From CAYVMD01 sp964452465 (GTDB taxonomy: Bacteria; Armatimonadota; JACIXR01): a stretch of DNA of 64,000 bases. The notes beneath the pieces are model-generated. The model was given only the letters and a program-made list of their open reading frames with translations. It made no database searches and was not told the DNA's origin. Both the position numbers and the translations under genes were made by a program. The stretch covers positions 25,186-89,185 of the forward strand of contig CAYVMD010000003.1 in the NCBI GenBank assembly GCA_964452465.1, given 5' to 3'. Positions 43,747 to 50,890 of the stretch are shown here, in pieces. Position 1 is the first letter of the stretch. Every line of letters starts with the position of its first letter.

Positions 43747-44067
43747 TTAAACGATAAGAAGGCGAGAATGGAGGCGCCATTGTCTCACCTTCGGCGCCGT
43801 CCATTCTTCTTTTTGGGTTTTCTTCCATCCCCTTTGCTGAATCCAGCCTTTCTTCGCCAGATTAGCTATCTGACGGGCAAGGTAGGCATGGGGAGTGTAA
43901 AGCTTCCCACTTCCCTTACCCCCCTCACAACCGTAACGTCGCACTAACCTCTCGTAATCCTCCCTACAGATCCTTTTGAAATTCTCTATAACATCTTTGG
44001 TGGTAAACTCTCCTCCTAATCCCTTGATTATATCCATCAATTTTGTATATATGTTCTCTACTACCAA
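43747..44067 (-). CDS. small winged-helix-like protein at the end of the BMC operon
   Basis: A 106-residue protein starting at a TTG one base after the BMC-T stop; GGGAGGG about ten bases upstream lies inside the BMC-T gene, so it is translated as part of the operon. The pattern GGEFTTKDVIENFKRICRE then YTPHAYLARQIANLAKKGW and a basic C-terminal part looks like a compact winged helix. It has no encapsulation peptide or BMC domain. It could be a regulator of the operon. No family was recognised. Confidence 0.6.
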   Translation of the reverse strand: MVVENIYTKLMDIIKGLGGEFTTKDVIENFKRICREDYERLVRRYGCEGGKGSGKLYTPHAYLARQIANLAKKGWIQQRGWKKTQKEEWTAPKVRQWRLHSRLLIV

Positions 44068-44619
44068 TTATCTTAATCCCTCCCAAACATCGGGATGGGG
44101 AGAGGCTATTACCGAGATGCCCACCAGAACTCCCTCTCTTTCCGCCACCCGAGCTCCCGCTTCTACCGCGGCCCTTACCGCGGAAACATCCCCCGTCATA
44201 ACGACGAAAGCCTTCCCCCCCATTCCCCTTGCAACCCTTACCTCTATCAATTGCACATTGGCGGTCTTGGCAGCGGTGTCCGCTGCCAAGATGGTGGAGG
44301 ATATCGACCAGGTTTCTATTATCCCTATCGCCTCTTTCATTTCTACTTCGGTTGCAGCGTTGAGGGCGGGGAAGATATCGGGGTGGACATTGGCTATGAG
44401 CATCTTATCGATTACATTGTCCTCTCCAAAGGTGATGGCAGCGTTGAGGGATGCCTCCACTTCCGCTACCTCTCCCCCGATCACCACGGTGAACTTGCCC
44501 GGACAGAGGGGAGTAGCGAGGTAAAGCCTCACCTTGGCTGCTTTCAGCATAACATCCAAAGCTTCCATAGCCCTTGCTATGGAGACGAACTCGATAACTC
44601 CTAAAGCGTTCTCTGGCAT
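44068..44619 (-). CDS. tandem-BMC-domain shell protein (BMC-T), PduT-like
   Basis: From the ATG at 44619 (preceded by GGGAGGGCAAAG) the protein has 183 residues made of two BMC domains: MPENALGVIEFVSIARAMEA opens the first and EAIGIIETWSISSTILAADT the second. Such proteins form trimers that occupy one hexamer position in the shell. Cys39 in TPLCPGKFTVVIGG matches the CPG motif of PduT, where three copies hold a 4Fe-4S cluster at the central pore, so electron transfer across the shell is plausible. The PduS-like gene two positions upstream fits that role. Its start overlaps the radical SAM gene by 19 bp. Confidence 0.9.
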   Translation of the reverse strand: MPENALGVIEFVSIARAMEALDVMLKAAKVRLYLATPLCPGKFTVVIGGEVAEVEASLNAAITFGEDNVIDKMLIANVHPDIFPALNAATEVEMKEAIGIIETWSISSTILAADTAAKTANVQLIEVRVARGMGGKAFVVMTGDVSAVRAAVEAGARVAEREGVLVGISVIASPHPDVWEGLR

Positions 44620-45620
44620 CTTTGCCCTCCCGTTATTATGGGGATTTCCGTTCCACACTGGGGACATTTATTCCCTTGAAGACGAGAACCAAGCATTTGA
44701 AAACTATAACGTTTTATCAGCAATTGACCACAAGTGGGGCAATATGTGTTCTCATAACGATGCCCCGGCATATTGCCCAGGTAGACGAATTTTATCCCCG
44801 CTTTGCGTGCCCTTTCATGTGCCTGCTCCATGGAGTGGATGGAAGTGGGCGGAGCGTGGAAACGATAGGCAGGAAAGTAGCGGGTTATGTGAAGGGGAAC
44901 GTCTTCCCCTGCGTTCTTCAAATGTTGCTCCACCACCCAATCGATGGTCTCCGCGTTATCGTTCAAAGGGGAAACCATAAGGAACACGATCTCCAGGTGA
45001 ACGCCTAATTGGCGTGCCAATTTGGCGGTGCGCCAGGGTATCTCCCCCTTTGCTTTGAGGAATTCCCTATAGGTTTGAGGTGTTCCCTTGATGTCTATCT
45101 TTATGGCATCCAATCCCGCCTCTCTCAATGTCCTTAACGCTTCCTCCGTCATGTATCCATTGGAGACCATGCAGGTGTAAAGCCCTTCCTTCCTCGCTAA
45201 GGGGAAAAGGGCGAGGCAATATTCGTAGAGAAGGGTGGGTTCGTTGAAGGAGATGCAGATCCCCTGGTCCTTCTCCTTGGCTATCTCTACGATCTCCCCA
45301 GGCGGAACATACATTTCCTCCGGAGGCATTTGCTTGGAAAGGTGCCAGTTCTGGCACCAAGGGCAAGGGAAATTGCAGGAATAGGTGGAAATGGTGAGGG
45401 CAGTAGAGCCCGGGTAAAAGTGATAGAAAGGTTTTATCTCTATGGGACGGGATTCGATGGCGCTTAAAGCGCCGTAAGTGAGGGTGTATAGCACACTGCC
45501 TTCGTTCCTACGAGTCTTGCAGAACCCCTCCTTGCCTTCGCCTATAAGGCATTGCCTCTCGCACAGGAGGCATCTTATCTTCTCGTTTTCCTTTCTCCAA
45601 AGTTTAGCTTCAATGAGCAT
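44601..45620 (-). CDS. amrS: AmrS-type radical SAM enzyme (AmmeMemoRadiSam system) inside the BMC operon
   Basis: A 339-residue protein with N-terminal cysteines C17, C20, C24 and C34 (RCLLCERQCLIG), the radical SAM motif CNFPCPWC at 82-89 and a C-terminal two-CxxC element (YCPTCGQLLIKR, KCPQCGTEIPI). This layout is that of AmrS, the radical SAM member of the AMMECR1-Memo-radical SAM set, also annotated as a PflA-like activase. The two partner genes are not in this window. It lies between PduS-like and BMC-T genes with no gap, so it is clearly part of the microcompartment operon. Whether it works in the shell or in the cytoplasm is unknown; no encapsulation peptide is visible. Confidence 0.85.
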   Translation of the reverse strand: MLIEAKLWRKENEKIRCLLCERQCLIGEGKEGFCKTRRNEGSVLYTLTYGALSAIESRPIEIKPFYHFYPGSTALTISTYSCNFPCPWCQNWHLSKQMPPEEMYVPPGEIVEIAKEKDQGICISFNEPTLLYEYCLALFPLARKEGLYTCMVSNGYMTEEALRTLREAGLDAIKIDIKGTPQTYREFLKAKGEIPWRTAKLARQLGVHLEIVFLMVSPLNDNAETIDWVVEQHLKNAGEDVPLHITRYFPAYRFHAPPTSIHSMEQAHERARKAGIKFVYLGNMPGHRYENTYCPTCGQLLIKRYSFQMLGSRLQGNKCPQCGTEIPIITGGQRCQRTL

Positions 45621-45621
45621 T

Positions 45622-46950
45622 TTAGCTCTTCTCTATCTTTATGTAATTTTCCGTTACCTCGCTCACCTTTCCATCGATGGAGGCATGAAGGGCCACACCC
45701 AAGGCTTCAGCAGGCGGTTCTGCTATCAATTGACCTCTTTTCACCTTTTCTCCTACCTTCACGATAGGACGGGAGGGAGCTCCTGCATTTTGCTTCAAGG
45801 GAAGGACGACGACCGAGGGTTGGAAATCTACATCCTTCAAAGGGGCAGGAACATTATATTGAGAGAGCCCGAGGCGAGAGATCAACCTTTGAGTTGGTAT
45901 CCTCTTTGCTTCGAATAAGTAGCGGGTAGAGGAAGGCTGGTTTCTATGGGGATTGGGCACCCTGTTTGCGATTAATCGCTGTTTTAATGCTTGGATTATC
46001 CTGCGGGGAGAAAGCCCCATTGGGCAGGAGTAATTCTCGCAGAGTCCACAATCACAACAAAGATAGGCAGTGGTCAATTTCCTTTCATCCGCTATACGCC
46101 AGGAGAGGATCTTCATTATTTGATGGGGCTCCATGGAATGCCCGAGAAGGTAGCGAGGGCATAATTCGGTGCATTCCCTACAATTACAGCAGGTAGCTAC
46201 CGCTCGCCTGAGGACCGCCTGAAGATCGGGAGCAAATTTCCCCCACAGGGGATGGCTTTTAGGGAAGAGAAGCACCCCTTTTGTCGTCTTCAATATCGGG
46301 CTATCCAAGGAGGGAATTATCTTACCCGTGTTGGGTCCCCCATCTATGAGGAAGAAATCCTCTACAGCGGGTTTCCCCGCTAATTCCAGCACATCTCTAA
46401 CTAAGGTTCCCACGGGAACCTTAAAAGAGGAGGGATTTTGCACTGCCCCTGCCACCGTCACATATTTATCTATGACCGGCATCCCCTCCAAAGCCTTGCC
46501 TATGTTTATAACTGTCTCTACATTCAGCACTACACAACCGACATCCAAGGGGATCCCACCCTCGGGGATTATTCTCCCCGTAACATCGTAAACCAAGATC
46601 TGTTCATCCCCCGCGGGATAGAAATCGCCCAGGATAAATACCTCGTAAAAGCCTCCATCCTGTAGGGCGGAGAGCGCCTTCTTGTATTTCGGTTTCAAAG
46701 CAACGACTACTCGTCTTGCCCCCACTGCCTCCTTTGCAGAGGATAAGCCTCGTAGAAAATACATCTTTTCCTGGGGCAGGATTTGCTGGTCCACTTGGAG
46801 GAGGGGTTCACATTCCGCCCCATTTACGATGAGGACCTCGGCACGGGAGGATAATTTAACATAAGTAGGAAAGCCTGCTCCCCCCGCCCCTACTATGCCG
46901 GCGTTTCTCGCTATAGTGGCTATATCCAAAGCAACGCTTTCGACGGACAT
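45622..46950 (-). CDS. PduS/RnfC-like flavin and Fe-S electron-transfer protein
   Basis: A 442-residue protein. The RnfC/NuoF-like N-terminal domain has VGAGGAGFPTYVKL and NGAECEPLL for FMN/NAD(H), followed by an SLBB domain. Two ferredoxin-type cluster motifs follow: CCNCRECTELCPRYL and CCDCGLCENYSCPMG. The C-terminal end has a biotinyl-lipoyl-like fold segment (VKVGEKVKRGQLIAEPP). In Pdu compartments PduS reduces cobalamin, and in B12-free compartments the same type probably reoxidises NADH and passes electrons through PduT. No corrinoid enzyme is encoded here, which favours cofactor recycling. Its start codon directly follows the aldehyde dehydrogenase stop (TAAATG). Confidence 0.9.
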   Translation of the reverse strand: MSVESVALDIATIARNAGIVGAGGAGFPTYVKLSSRAEVLIVNGAECEPLLQVDQQILPQEKMYFLRGLSSAKEAVGARRVVVALKPKYKKALSALQDGGFYEVFILGDFYPAGDEQILVYDVTGRIIPEGGIPLDVGCVVLNVETVINIGKALEGMPVIDKYVTVAGAVQNPSSFKVPVGTLVRDVLELAGKPAVEDFFLIDGGPNTGKIIPSLDSPILKTTKGVLLFPKSHPLWGKFAPDLQAVLRRAVATCCNCRECTELCPRYLLGHSMEPHQIMKILSWRIADERKLTTAYLCCDCGLCENYSCPMGLSPRRIIQALKQRLIANRVPNPHRNQPSSTRYLFEAKRIPTQRLISRLGLSQYNVPAPLKDVDFQPSVVVLPLKQNAGAPSRPIVKVGEKVKRGQLIAEPPAEALGVALHASIDGKVSEVTENYIKIEKS

Positions 46951-48366
46951 TTAAAGGATCGTCCCGCTTATAGCGATGCGTCTTCTCCAGCAGAAGTCCC
47001 GTGGTCGCGTATGACCTTCTCCCGTCGAGGCGAGGGTCATGGCTATATAACCTTCTCCTTCCACACCTTCACCGGCGGTTGAGGGTCCATTGATAACGAC
47101 ATTGGTCGTTTGCACCTGCTGGCAAAATTGAGCAATATGCTGGAGATTGCGGGAATGGAGGATAGCGGTATGGCGGAAGCCTCTCTCCGCTTTGAGAAGT
47201 AACTTCAGACCTTCCTCGAAATTCCTCACCCTAACGAAAGGCAGGACGGGCAAAAGCTGCTCCTCCATGACCAAAGGATGGTCGGTATCCGTTATCTCTA
47301 TGACGATGATCTTCGGTTCCTCTTGGGTCATAATACCTGCTTGCCTCAATAGGAAACCAGCATCCTGTCCCAAAAGCTCCCTCTTAAAACCGTGCTTATC
47401 TTCCGTGAGGATGGTGTTTAGGACCTTCTCCGCTTCCTCGCCTCTTGCCTCATATGCCCCTTGCCTCTTCAACTCGCGCATCAGGGCATCCGCCACCGAT
47501 TCTACGACAACGATAACCTTCTCACCGATGCAGAGTATATCATTGTCGAAGGAAGCTCCCTTCACTATATCTCGTGCTGCCTTCGCTATATCCGCTGTTT
47601 CATCCACTAAGGCAACGGGATTGCCCGGCCCTCCTACGATCGCTCTCTTCCCGCTTTCCAAGGCAGCCCTACAGACGCCCGGCCCTCCTGCTGCTGTTAC
47701 CATGCTTATCTTGGGGTGCTTCATCATCTCCTGGACGACCCGTATGGAGGGTTCATCGATGGCGGTTATCAAATTGGGAGGCCCTCCCGCCTCCACTATC
47801 GCCCGGTTTATTATCCTTATTGCTTCCTTTGTGCATTCTTTTGCCTGGGGATGGGGGGAAATAACCACCGCATTCCCCCCTGCTATCATTAAAATAGCGT
47901 GGCTTATCACGAAGGAAGTAGGATTAGTCATAGGGGTTATGGAAAGGATGACCCCATAGGGTATGTGCTCCTGAATCGTCGTGCCTTGGGGACCTACTAT
48001 GATCTCCGGTTGAAGATCTTCTACCCCTGGGGTGAGAAGGGCGGCCTTCTCGTTCTTCAATATCTTGTCCTCGAACCTCCCCATCTTTGTCTCTTCCCTT
48101 GCCATTCGGGCGAGATGGACAGCATTCTTTAAACCTGCTTGCCTTATAGCCTCCACTATTTCCTTTCTCTTCTCCAATCCCAGGGCGACGAGTGCTTTCT
48201 GTGCTTCCTCGGCAGCTGCTATCGCCTCCTCCACCGTTTGGAATATACCGTCCTTCCCTGCAGGTGGTGCGGTTGGTTTCTCCACCGGCTGAGTGGAGGG
48301 TCTCTCGAAGAGCTCTTTTATCACTTTTTCCACAACCTGCTTTATTTTTTCCTCATCGATGGACAT
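46951..48366 (-). CDS. CoA-acylating aldehyde dehydrogenase with N-terminal encapsulation peptide (PduP/EutE type)
   Basis: A 471-residue enzyme oxidising an aldehyde to acyl-CoA with NAD. Residues 1-22 (IDEEKIKQVVEKVIKELF) form an amphipathic helix, followed by a Pro-rich linker (STQPVEKPTAPPAG), the standard encapsulation peptide design. The catalytic Cys279 is in SFDNDILCIGEK, and HPKISMVTAAGGPGV and SPHPQAKECT are family motifs. The ATG is preceded by AAGGAGGTGTTTAT. It is the signature enzyme of the compartment; with an L-fuculose- or rhamnulose-type aldolase the aldehyde would be lactaldehyde. Confidence 0.93.
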   Translation of the reverse strand: MSIDEEKIKQVVEKVIKELFERPSTQPVEKPTAPPAGKDGIFQTVEEAIAAAEEAQKALVALGLEKRKEIVEAIRQAGLKNAVHLARMAREETKMGRFEDKILKNEKAALLTPGVEDLQPEIIVGPQGTTIQEHIPYGVILSITPMTNPTSFVISHAILMIAGGNAVVISPHPQAKECTKEAIRIINRAIVEAGGPPNLITAIDEPSIRVVQEMMKHPKISMVTAAGGPGVCRAALESGKRAIVGGPGNPVALVDETADIAKAARDIVKGASFDNDILCIGEKVIVVVESVADALMRELKRQGAYEARGEEAEKVLNTILTEDKHGFKRELLGQDAGFLLRQAGIMTQEEPKIIVIEITDTDHPLVMEEQLLPVLPFVRVRNFEEGLKLLLKAERGFRHTAILHSRNLQHIAQFCQQVQTTNVVINGPSTAGEGVEGEGYIAMTLASTGEGHTRPRDFCWRRRIAISGTIL

Positions 48367-48409
48367 ATAAACACCTCCTTATTCGAAACCCCTGGTGAAG
48401 TAGTAGAAT

Positions 48410-48688
48410 TTATAAGGACGATTGCTCGATCTCCATGGAATCCACTATTCCTACGACGGAGGCGTCCACCGGGGCCTCGGGGTTGTCCACGGCGAGCCTC
48501 GCTGGCGAGCCCAAGGCAACAACTACTATCTCTCCGATCCCTGCTCCTACAGTATCCACTGCCACTAAGGGATCGCCCTTCGGCTCTCCCTTCAAAGTGA
48601 GAGGCTGAACGATGAGCAGTTTGAATCCCTTGAGGTCTTCCTCCTTACGGGTTGAGACGACGGTCCCTATTACCTTCGCTACTATCAA
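48410..48688 (-). CDS. BMC pentameric vertex protein (EutN/CcmL family)
   Basis: A 92-residue BMC-P protein with MIVAKVIGTVVSTRKEEDLKG, LLIVQPL, VAVDTVGAGIGEIVVVALGSPAR and the terminal VDASVVGIVDSME. Five copies cap the shell vertices. The start is a TTG preceded by GGAGGTGGAGAG, overlapping the previous stop (TTGA). It is the only pentamer gene seen in the locus. Confidence 0.95.
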   Translation of the reverse strand: MIVAKVIGTVVSTRKEEDLKGFKLLIVQPLTLKGEPKGDPLVAVDTVGAGIGEIVVVALGSPARLAVDNPEAPVDASVVGIVDSMEIEQSSL

Positions 48689-49314
48689 CTCTCCACCTCC
48701 TTTATCTCTAAGTTCAGTCGCTCTGCCAATTCCCTCGCCAAATCGGTGACGATGGAACCAGCGGGGATGGTTAAAAGTTGCAGCCCCTTTTCCTTTGCTT
48801 CCCTTACATCATCCTGAGTGATGATGAGCTTCTTAGGAGGGGACGGAGGGGGGCAAGGCAGGGAAGGGGAGGAGGTAGAGGAGGCCGGTTCTATGCCGAA
48901 GGACAAGATGGTTTGCCAATACCTGTTTAGGAGGTTTTGGAGGGCAGGAGGGCATTGAGAGGGAAGGGAAAGGGGAGGTATGAGCACCCTCTTGCCTTTA
49001 ACGATGGCATCGAAGAGCGTCTGAAGGGGAGGAGTGTCGAATAAACCGAGGGCGACCTTTGCAACATCCGTCCAATTGAGATCCCAGACCAGAATCGTTT
49101 GGAATTTATCCACCGCGGTTCCTTCCTGCCAGGCAAGCGGGATTGCTCCCTCTTTTTCAAGTTGTTGGAGAAGAGCCTCTCCAGGAGGAGAATGGAGCCC
49201 CAGCACCAAGAGATCGGGTTCCTTAGGAGGGGGAAGGGTAGTGCTACCCTTCCCCTCCTCCAGTAAGCGTTTTACTTCCGCCTCAACTAACTTAACGAGG
49301 CGGTCGATATCCAC
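48685..49314 (-). CDS. unrecognised BMC-operon protein with N-terminal encapsulation-type helix
   Basis: A 209-residue protein. Residues 1-20 (DIDRLVKLVEAEVKRLLEE) form an amphipathic helix that closely matches the helix at the start of the aldehyde dehydrogenase, then a short Gly/Ser/Pro linker (GKGSTTLPPPKEPD). The body has alternating beta-alpha character (DLLVLGLHSPPGEALLQQL, FQTILVWDLNWTD, KRVLIPPLSLP), as in a Rossmann or flavoprotein-like fold, then a Ser/Pro-rich linker and a C-terminal segment KKLIITQDDVREAKEKG. This suggests a cargo protein or scaffold. No catalytic motif or family was recognised; EutQ- or flavoprotein-like is a guess only. The GTG start follows GGAGAAGGAAA. Confidence 0.7.
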   Translation of the reverse strand: MDIDRLVKLVEAEVKRLLEEGKGSTTLPPPKEPDLLVLGLHSPPGEALLQQLEKEGAIPLAWQEGTAVDKFQTILVWDLNWTDVAKVALGLFDTPPLQTLFDAIVKGKRVLIPPLSLPSQCPPALQNLLNRYWQTILSFGIEPASSTSSPSLPCPPPSPPKKLIITQDDVREAKEKGLQLLTIPAGSIVTDLARELAERLNLEIKEVES

Positions 49315-49354
49315 TTTCCTTCTCCTCTCTTAGAAAAGGATAGGCCTGGGCGTT

Positions 49355-49657
49355 TTAGAGGGAGAATTTCTCTAACAACTTCTCCAAACTTTCGTGTGGT
49401 CTGGCAATGATGTGGACGGAGATTACCTCTCCTACCTTTTTAGCGTTTGCCGCTCCTGCATCTACCGCTGCCCTCACTGCTCCCACATCGCCTCTTACCA
49501 TGACGGTCACATAGGCGGAGCCCACCTTTTCGTATCCTACCAACACAACATTCGCCGCCTTCACCATAGCATCAGCAGCCTCTATGGCGCCGACGAGACC
49601 TCTCGTTTCAATCATACCTAATGCTTCCATTCTCACTTGGGGGGCTTCTGCTGCCAC
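49355..49657 (-). CDS. BMC-H hexameric shell protein
   Basis: A 100-residue single-domain BMC protein: EALGMIETRGLVGAIEAADAM, KAANVVLVGYEKVGSAYVTV, RGDVGAVRAAVDAGA and VISVHIIARPHESLEKLL are the family signature. The GTG start has AAGGAGGTGATTTAGG upstream. It forms the shell facets together with the second BMC-H upstream in the operon. Confidence 0.95.
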   Translation of the reverse strand: MAAEAPQVRMEALGMIETRGLVGAIEAADAMVKAANVVLVGYEKVGSAYVTVMVRGDVGAVRAAVDAGAANAKKVGEVISVHIIARPHESLEKLLEKFSL

Positions 49658-49696
49658 CCTAAATCACCTCCTTATAAAATAGTTTAAACAAATCTC

Positions 49697-50014
49697 TCAT
49701 TCTATTTCAAGCGTCTTCTGCCTCTCGGAACCCACCGTTTCTCTGCTCTCTATCAGGAGAAGAGTGCTCTCCTCAGGGCGGGGAATGATGTGGAAGGAAA
49801 CTACCTCTCCCACTTTTTTGCCCGCCGTTACCCCTGCTTCCACTGCTGTTTGCACTGCGGCAACGCTACCCATGATCTTGATCGTTACCATCCCTCCTCC
49901 TCCCTTCGCCAATTCATATCCCACAAGCCTTACTGCCGCCGCCTTGCACGCAGCATCTGCTACTTCCAATGCAGTTGCTAAGCCTCTGACCTCTACTAAT
50001 CCCACGGCGTCCAT
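49697..50014 (-). CDS. BMC-H hexameric shell protein
   Basis: A 105-residue single BMC domain (MDAVGLVEVRGLATALEVAD, GYELAKGGGGMVTIKIMG, VVSFHIIPRPEES) with a charged tail of about 20 residues. The start lies one base after the aldolase stop, implying coupled translation. The tail and the KGGGG loop differ from the other BMC-H protein, so the two probably have different pores or positions. Confidence 0.95.
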   Translation of the reverse strand: MDAVGLVEVRGLATALEVADAACKAAAVRLVGYELAKGGGGMVTIKIMGSVAAVQTAVEAGVTAGKKVGEVVSFHIIPRPEESTLLLIESRETVGSERQKTLEIE

Positions 50015-50015
50015 C

Positions 50016-50770
50016 TTACTTGCTCAACTCTTCCATTATCCTCTTCGTGACCCTTTCTACAAGGGATTGGATGTTCAGGTTCTGGAGGGAGCAGATACCG
50101 CATTCCGCGCAAACAGGGTTAGGAGAGGGGCTTTGCCGAGACAGGAGGAGCTTTTGCACCTCCTCGGCGGATAGGGTTCTCTCTCTTCCTAAAAGGCGGG
50201 CTAGGAGGGAGATCTTGGCGAAATGCTCCAGTGTTTCCATCCTATAATAGGCATGGAGGGGGNNNNNNNNNNCGACTCCCCTACTGTAAAAGCGCCGTGA
50301 TTTTCGAACAATACCGCATTGCGAGTCCTGATAAAAGGCTTAATCGACTCCACTAATTCCGTTGTTCCGGGAGTCCCATAGGGGGAGAGGGGGACACCAT
50401 CGAGGTGGAGGATGGCTTCGGGGAGGACGGGATGTTCTAAGGATAAACCGGCAACCGCAAAAGCTGTGGCGAAGGGAGGATGAGCATGCACAACCGCTTT
50501 GACATCGGGGCGCTCCTCGTAAATCATGAGATGGACGAATATCTCCGACGAAGGCTTCAAGTGCCCCTCTATCTGTTCCCCGTCTCTGTTCACCTTAACG
50601 ATCATGTCCGGCGTCATAAAGCCTTTGGATACACCAGTTGGCGTTGCCAAAACCACGGAGTCATCCAATCTATAGGATATATTGCCGTCGTTGGCAGCCA
50701 CGAATCCCTTCAGCCAGAGCCTTCTACCAACTTCTACTATCTCTTGTCTTATCTCGCTCTCCTTCGACAT
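50016..50770 (-). CDS. class II aldolase (fuculose-1-phosphate type) with C-terminal encapsulation peptide, interrupted by an assembly gap
   Basis: The N-terminal part (50770 to 50273) has GFVAANDGNISYRL, TGVSKGFM, the zinc ligands HAHPPFATAFA and ENHGAFTVGES. After the 10-N gap the frame changes, but the sequence continues with PLHAYYRMETLEHFAKISLL, the normal continuation of this family, so it is one gene and the gap length is wrong. The downstream part ends with a linker holding VCAECGIC and then NIQSLVERVTKRIMEELSK, a C-terminal amphipathic helix like the encapsulation peptides of other cargo. The enzyme would split a ketose-1-phosphate (fuculose, rhamnulose or a 5-deoxyketose) to DHAP and an aldehyde. 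It is the first gene of the BMC operon. The ATG has only a weak ribosome site. Confidence 0.88.
50263..50272. other. assembly gap (10 N) inside the aldolase gene
   Basis: Ten ambiguous bases separate the aldolase codons TCG and CCC on the minus strand. The two reading frames join only if the missing stretch is 3k+2 bases long, so the 10 N are a placeholder for an unknown length. Nothing biological is inferred from the gap. Confidence 0.95.
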
Positions 50771-50779
50771 TTCCGTTCA

Positions 50780-50809
50780 ATTGTAAGCCTCCCCTATTCT
50801 ACCTGTCAA
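50780..50809 (-). promoter_or_regulatory. putative BMC operon promoter
   Basis: Minus-strand TTGACA (50804-50809), 18-bp spacer, TACAAT (50780-50785). The start codon is at 50770, so the transcript would begin within about 3 nt of it. The sequence in between (TGAACGGAA) has no strong ribosome site, so a leaderless message is likely. Confidence 0.55.
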
Positions 50810-50823
50810 TAGGACTTAAAGTA

Positions 50824-50852
50824 TTGACAAAAATTTCTTGCCCAATTACCAT
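50824..50852 (+). promoter_or_regulatory. putative promoter of the M28-like/FtsX fusion operon
   Basis: TTGACA (50824-50829), 17-bp spacer, TACCAT (50847-50852). It lies back to back with the BMC promoter in a 120-bp divergent region, so shared control is possible. Confidence 0.45.
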
Positions 50853-50890
50853 TTTCCCAAAACAATAATGGGGAAAGGACGGGACCCCTT

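Noticed and set aside
50016..50240. A separate 74-residue protein with an encapsulation peptide
   Set aside because: It is the C-terminal part of the aldolase; the frame extends upstream to the gap with aldolase motifs before its apparent ATG.
50201..50770. Aldolase reading frame continuing through the gap to 50201
   Set aside because: After the Ns this frame gives a sequence unlike any aldolase, while another frame gives the expected continuation; it is an artefact of the gap length.
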